Positions 5,663 through 9,150 of a stretch of 9,150 nt of DNA are shown one piece after another. The DNA lies in the NCBI GenBank assembly GCA_937957845.1, contig CALGOD010000746.1:1-9150 (forward strand), given 5' to 3'. The notes beneath the pieces are model-generated. The model had not been told where the DNA came from. It was given only the letters and a program-made list of their open reading frames with translations, and made no database searches. Position numbers and translations under genes: made by a program. Positions within the stretch are counted from its first letter, which is position 1. Each line of letters begins with the position of its first letter. This DNA comes from an uncultured Nocardiopsis sp. (lineage in GTDB: Bacteria > Actinomycetota > Actinomycetes > Streptosporangiales > Streptosporangiaceae).

Positions 5663-6640
5663 TCAGCCCTTGACGCTTCCCGCCAGCAGACCGCGTACGA
5701 AGTAACGCTGCAGCAGGAAGAACACCGCCAGCGGTACCACCATCGAGACGAAGGCTCCCGCGGTGAGCCGGTGCCAGGCCTCGCCGCGCGTACCGGCCAA
5801 CTCGGCGAGACGGACGGTCAGGGGCGCGGTGGCGGTGTCGCCTCCGGTGAAGATCAGCGCCACCAGCAGGTCGTTCCACACCCACAGGAACTGGAAGATG
5901 CCCAGTGACACCAGTGCGGGGGCGATCAGCGGCAGCACGATCCGCGAGAAGATCCTCCCGTGGCCGGCGCCGTCCACCCGAGCCGCCTCGAACAGCGATC
6001 TCGGTAGCTGTGAGACGAAGTTGTGCAGGAGGAAGACGCCCAGCGGCAACCCGAAGATCGTGTGCGCCACCCATACGTTGGTGAAGGCCATGGCGCCCGT
6101 CAGCTCCCACGCGGGCAGGATCTGCGTCCCGCCGATCACCACACCCTGGGAGAAGAACCGCAGCAGCGGTACCAGCGACATCTGTAGCGGGACGATCTGC
6201 AGGGCGAAGATCCCCAGGAAGAGCCAGTCCCGGCCGCGGAAGTCGATCCAGGCCAGGGCGTAGGCGGCCAGGGCGGCCACCCCCAGAACGAACACCGTGG
6301 AGGGCAGCGTGATCACGAGGGAGTTGACGAAGTGGCTGGCCAGACGTCCGTCACTGGCACTGCCGAACAGCACGTCCCGGTAGTTGTCCAGAGTCACCTC
6401 GGGAGAGGCGAAGAACGTCCACCACCCGGTGGTGCGGATCTGGTCGGCGGGTCGGAACGAGGAGACGAACAGTCCCGCCGTCGGCACCGTCCACAGCACG
6501 GCGATCACCAGGGCCGCGAGACCGGCCGCGGAACCGCTCAGCCTGCGGCGCACCCGCCCGGCGGCGGTCCCTGTCCGTGGTCGGCGGGAGGTCCCGCCGG
6601 GGGCCTCGGCGACGACGGGGGCCGTCGGAGTGGTCGTCAT
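5663..6640 (-). CDS. Sugar ABC transporter permease, MalG/AglG-type
   Basis: This is a 325-residue inner-membrane subunit of a carbohydrate importer. After a soluble, basic N-terminus (about 1-36), TM1 lies at about 39-60, followed by a SFRPADQIRTTGWW segment and TM2 at about 105-130; further helices run to the C-terminus. The ATPase-docking EAA loop begins at E218 (EAARVDGAG, with LPL further on). The C-terminus LQRYFVRGLLAGSVKG and the VWNDLLVALIF motif are classic for MalG-like proteins, and overall wording is closest, from memory, to alpha-glucoside AglG permeases. The start ATG at 6640 overlaps the preceding permease stop (ATGA) and has AAGGGAG five bases upstream. The same frame stays open far upstream, but that part overlaps the other permease and is not coding. 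Its partners are the two genes transcribed just before it. Confidence 0.95.
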   Translation of the reverse strand: MTTTPTAPVVAEAPGGTSRRPRTGTAAGRVRRRLSGSAAGLAALVIAVLWTVPTAGLFVSSFRPADQIRTTGWWTFFASPEVTLDNYRDVLFGSASDGRLASHFVNSLVITLPSTVFVLGVAALAAYALAWIDFRGRDWLFLGIFALQIVPLQMSLVPLLRFFSQGVVIGGTQILPAWELTGAMAFTNVWVAHTIFGLPLGVFLLHNFVSQLPRSLFEAARVDGAGHGRIFSRIVLPLIAPALVSLGIFQFLWVWNDLLVALIFTGGDTATAPLTVRLAELAGTRGEAWHRLTAGAFVSMVVPLAVFFLLQRYFVRGLLAGSVKG

Positions 6641-7614
6641 ACCAGCTCCCTTGCCTTGCGGTTGCGGCGGATCTGCACCACGACCAGGGGAATGACCAGG
6701 ACGAACAGGAACACCGCCAAGGCCGACCCCTGGCCGATCTGACCCTGTTGGAAGGCCTGGCTGTACATCTCGTTGGCGATCACACTGGTTCCGTAGTTGC
6801 CGCCGGTCATGGTGCGGACGATGTCGAAGACCTTCAGGGTCTGCACCGTGATGGTGATGAGCACCACCAGCAGGGTCGGCCACACGGAGGGCAGGGTGAT
6901 CCGTGCGAACAGCTGCCAGGCGCCCGCGCCGTCGATACGGGCGGCCTCGATCGTCTCGGCGGGGATCGCCTTGATCGCCGCCGACAGCACGACCATCGCG
7001 AAACCGGCCTGGACCCAGATCAGCACCAGGATCAGCAGGAGGGTGTTGAGGGGCTGTTCGAGCAGCCACAGCCGGGGCTCTCCGCCGAACCAGACCACGA
7101 TCTGGTTGAACAGCCCGTACTGCTCCTGGTCGGCGGGACGGTAGGCGAAGACGAAGCGCCAGATGATGCCGGCGCCGACGAACGAGATCGCCATCGGCAT
7201 GAACACCAGCGACTTGGCGACCGCCTCGAACCGGGACCGGTCGATGAGGACGGCGTAGAGGAGCCCGATGGCGGTGGCCAACGTGGGGGCGAACACCACC
7301 CACAGCAGGGTGTTGCGCAGCACCAACAGGATCTCGGGCCGCTGGAACATCCACAGGTAGTTCGCCAGCCCCACGAACTCCTCGCCCGAACGGTCGTGGA
7401 AGGACAGCATGGTGGTGCGCAGCACCGGATAGACGATGCCTCCGACGAGGAGGAGCAGGGCCTGTGCGTGGAAGAGGAACGCCTGCCATCGGGCACGGCG
7501 GGTGCGCGGTAGGTCGATCACCACGAGCATCAGGCCGATGACGCCCAGAAAGGCGGCGATCCCGATGAGCATCCACACGATCTTGGGAAGCTCGTACAGG
7601 AACGAGTACTCCAT
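6637..7614 (-). CDS. Sugar ABC transporter permease, MalF/AglF-type
   Basis: This 325-residue integral membrane permease pairs with the downstream MalG-like subunit. An N-terminal helix (about 12-33) precedes a basic stretch (PRTRRAR) and a second helix at about 48-66, then the usual MalF core. The EAA loop starts at E223 (EAARIDGAG, then ITLPS). The segments IWVQAGFAMVVLSAAIK and LKVFDIVRTMTGGNYGT resemble alpha-glucoside AglF permeases as I remember them. ATG 7614 is preceded by AAGGGG five bases upstream. The gene overlaps the next permease by 4 bases, implying translational coupling. It is separated from the binding-protein gene by 87 bases containing a strong hairpin. No ATPase gene accompanies the set. 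Confidence 0.95.
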   Translation of the reverse strand: MEYSFLYELPKIVWMLIGIAAFLGVIGLMLVVIDLPRTRRARWQAFLFHAQALLLLVGGIVYPVLRTTMLSFHDRSGEEFVGLANYLWMFQRPEILLVLRNTLLWVVFAPTLATAIGLLYAVLIDRSRFEAVAKSLVFMPMAISFVGAGIIWRFVFAYRPADQEQYGLFNQIVVWFGGEPRLWLLEQPLNTLLLILVLIWVQAGFAMVVLSAAIKAIPAETIEAARIDGAGAWQLFARITLPSVWPTLLVVLITITVQTLKVFDIVRTMTGGNYGTSVIANEMYSQAFQQGQIGQGSALAVFLFVLVIPLVVVQIRRNRKARELV

Positions 7615-7642
7615 GAAGACCCCTTGTCGGTCCGCAGGGGTG

Positions 7643-7675
7643 GCGGGGCCCGGCCCGGAGCAGGCCGGGCCCCGC
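7643..7675 (-). promoter_or_regulatory. Intercistronic GC hairpin between binding protein and permease genes
   Basis: A perfect 13-bp inverted repeat (GCGGGGCCCGGCC at 7643-7655 and its complement at 7663-7675) has a 7-base loop. It sits 26 bases past the binding-protein stop and 28 bases before the permease start. There is no T-tract. Hairpins in this position in malE-malF-type operons protect the 3' end of the binding-protein mRNA or partly terminate, so the binding protein is made in excess over the permeases. Confidence 0.7.
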
Positions 7676-7701
7676 GAGGGAAGGGAGGAGGGGGAGTCGG
7701 A

Positions 7702-9063
7702 TCAGGGCCAGGCCGACTCGATGCTCTCCAGGACGTCCTCGGTGGAGCTTCCGGTGACCCAGTCGACCATGCCGTTCCAGAAGACGTTGGTCCCCACGGA
7801 GGAGGGCATCGCGTCACTGGCGTCGAAGTGGAAGACGGTGTCGGGGGCGAGCAGGACCTCCGCCGCGAACTGGGAGGCGGGATCCTCGATCACGGACGTG
7901 TCCATGTTCCGGTTGGCCGAGACCCAGGCGCCCTCGGAGGCGCGACTGTCGGCGTACTCGGGGGTGGACAGGTACTCGTGCACCGCCGCGACCTCGGGGC
8001 GGTCGGCGAACGGGACGGCGAACTCGCCACCGCCCATGACCGGGACCTCGGCCCCGGCCTCCAGCGGGGGCAGGACGAAACCGTAGACGTCGCCGTCCTC
8101 GGCCACCACGACGTCCTCCTCGAACTGGGCCGAGTAGAACGAGCCCATCAGGTACATCGCGCAGCCGCCGTCCAGCAGGGGCAGGCCGGCCTCCTGGAAG
8201 GAGGTGACGGCGATGCTGTCCACGCCACCGAACGTGCCGTTGACGTAGTCGGGGTTGCGGATGATGCCGTCGGCCAGGTCGAAGGCGTCGGCGACCTGGG
8301 GGTCGTCGAAGGGGATGTCATGGGAGATCCACTGCTCGTAGGCCTCGGTGCCCGAGGTGCGCAGCAGCGCGTTCTCGATCCAGTCCGTACCCGGCCAGCC
8401 GGTGGCGTCGCCGGACTCGAAGCCCACACACCACGGCTTGGTGCCGGAGTCGGCGATCTCGTCGCTGAGGGCCACCATGTCGTCCCAGGTCTCGGGGACC
8501 TCGTGGCCGTTGTCGGAGAAGAAGGTCGGTGAGTACCACACCATCGACTTCATGTTGGCGCCGTAGGGGGAGCCGTACAGTTCTCCGTCGAAGGTGGCGT
8601 AGCCCTGCCAGTCCTCGCCCCAGCCCTTTTCGACGTTGGCGCGGACGCCGTCGGCCACCGGCAGCGCGTAGCCGTCCTCCACGACCCGCTCCAGCAGGCC
8701 GGGCTGCGGGATCAACGCCAGGTCGGGAGCGTTGCCGCCCTCCAGGCGGATGGGCAGCTGTGCCTCGAACTCGCCGCTGCCCTCGTGCTTGATGTCGATG
8801 CCCGTGCACGCCTCGAAGTCGGCCCAGGAGCGGTCCATGCGCTCGGCCTCCTCGTCGCGGATGGACGAGTAGATGGCGACGGTGCCCTCGACGTCACTCC
8901 ACTGCTCGTAGGGGGTGCAGTCGACGTCGGAGGCGTCGCCCCCGCCGCCGCCCCCGCCCTCACCACTGAGGAAGGCGCATCCGGAGGTGACGAGGAGGAG
9001 GCTTCCGGCGGTCGCCATGACCGCCAGACCTCGGCGATGTGCCATGCGGTCTGGTTTCAACAT
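7702..9063 (-). CDS. Sugar ABC transporter lipoprotein substrate-binding protein
   Basis: This is a 453-residue extracellular solute-binding protein of the MalE-like superfamily. The N-terminus has basic residues (HRR), a hydrophobic stretch and the lipobox VTSGC with C29, the lipidation site, followed by a seven-glycine linker (36-42) before the mature domain. Family marks include VAIYSS near the first strand, RLEGGNAPDLALIPQPG (about 106-122), LYGSPYGANMKSMVWY (about 162-177) and WPGTDWIEN (about 223-231). Four further cysteines (C49, C86, C212, C301) could form disulfides outside the cell. Similarity in style to AglE-type alpha-glucoside binders suggests an oligosaccharide ligand, but the ligand cannot be read from sequence. 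ATG 9063 is chosen because M7 (9045) has no ribosome-binding site; the site for 9063 is only a weak GAGAGAGAAG. It is the first gene of the transporter operon. Confidence 0.95.
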   Translation of the reverse strand: MLKPDRMAHRRGLAVMATAGSLLLVTSGCAFLSGEGGGGGGGDASDVDCTPYEQWSDVEGTVAIYSSIRDEEAERMDRSWADFEACTGIDIKHEGSGEFEAQLPIRLEGGNAPDLALIPQPGLLERVVEDGYALPVADGVRANVEKGWGEDWQGYATFDGELYGSPYGANMKSMVWYSPTFFSDNGHEVPETWDDMVALSDEIADSGTKPWCVGFESGDATGWPGTDWIENALLRTSGTEAYEQWISHDIPFDDPQVADAFDLADGIIRNPDYVNGTFGGVDSIAVTSFQEAGLPLLDGGCAMYLMGSFYSAQFEEDVVVAEDGDVYGFVLPPLEAGAEVPVMGGGEFAVPFADRPEVAAVHEYLSTPEYADSRASEGAWVSANRNMDTSVIEDPASQFAAEVLLAPDTVFHFDASDAMPSSVGTNVFWNGMVDWVTGSSTEDVLESIESAWP

Positions 9064-9150
9064 GGGGCTTCTCTCTCGTGAGGGGACGGCGCCACGGAGG
9101 TCGGTGCGACCCCGGGCATGCCGAACTCGATGGAAGCCATTCCTGGTGAA
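9064..9150 (-). promoter_or_regulatory. Upstream region of transporter operon with small inverted repeats
   Basis: These 87 bases precede the binding-protein gene and should hold at least part of its leader or promoter, but no recognisable -10/-35 pair is seen. GGTCG-GTG-CGACC (9099-9111) is a short dyad, and a second small one, ATGG-AAG-CCAT, lies at 9132-9142. Sugar importers of this type are usually repressed by a LacI-family regulator, but neither dyad matches the usual LacI-family operator with a central CG flanked by AT-rich arms, so operator function is only a guess. Confidence 0.25.

Noticed and set aside
6577..7512. 311-residue plus-strand open frame
   Set aside because: It is antisense to the MalF-like permease and is dominated by Asp/Gln/His/Gly repeats typical of the complement of membrane-protein codons.
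6641..7576. In-frame upstream extension of the MalG-like permease
   Set aside because: This part overlaps the MalF-like permease in another frame and is Arg/His/Pro-rich without membrane character. ATG 6640 has a good ribosome-binding site and the usual family N-terminus.
7624..8532. 302-residue plus-strand open frame
   Set aside because: It is antisense to the binding-protein gene, and its first part runs through the intercistronic hairpin.
1..9150. Mobile element, CRISPR array or defence island
   Set aside because: No transposase, integrase, cas gene, regularly spaced repeats or terminal inverted repeats were seen, and base and codon use look uniform across the window.

Overview
The window looks like chromosomal DNA from a high-GC actinomycete. 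G/C dominates third codon positions, several genes start with GTG, hairpins between genes lack T-tracts, and the lipoprotein and sugar-transport families have an actinobacterial character. A Nocardiopsis/Streptomyces-type genome is my best guess; this is inferred from style, not from a marker gene. It contains eight complete protein genes and no rRNA, tRNA, CRISPR array, insertion sequence or phage gene that I can see.

Layout. (1) 1-325 carries no convincing gene and holds one hairpin. (2) 326-4033, plus strand, is a three-gene signalling operon: a receiver-PP2C (RsbU/SpoIIE-type) phosphatase, a membrane CHASE3-HAMP histidine kinase with a phytochrome-type dimerisation/phosphoacceptor domain, and a stand-alone Rcp1-like receiver. 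Stress or extracytoplasmic signals probably enter at the kinase and reach either receiver; the phosphatase output would act on an anti-sigma/anti-anti-sigma switch encoded elsewhere. (3) 4130-5608, plus strand, pairs a low-molecular-weight protein tyrosine phosphatase with a fructosamine-kinase-family protein. This pairing fits a two-step protein deglycation (repair) unit. (4) 5663-9063, minus strand, is a sugar ABC importer (lipoprotein binding protein, then two permeases) resembling alpha-glucoside (AglEFG-type) systems. It has no ATPase gene, so a shared MsiK-type ATPase is likely.

The plus and minus blocks converge on a perfect 12-bp stem at 5623-5651, which probably terminates both transcripts. 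A 13-bp hairpin between the binding-protein and first permease genes probably sets differential expression. The families are all known. The most interesting points are the likely deglycation pair, the single kinase flanked by two closely similar receivers, the kinase's long disordered acidic tail, and a possibly leaderless phosphatase mRNA.
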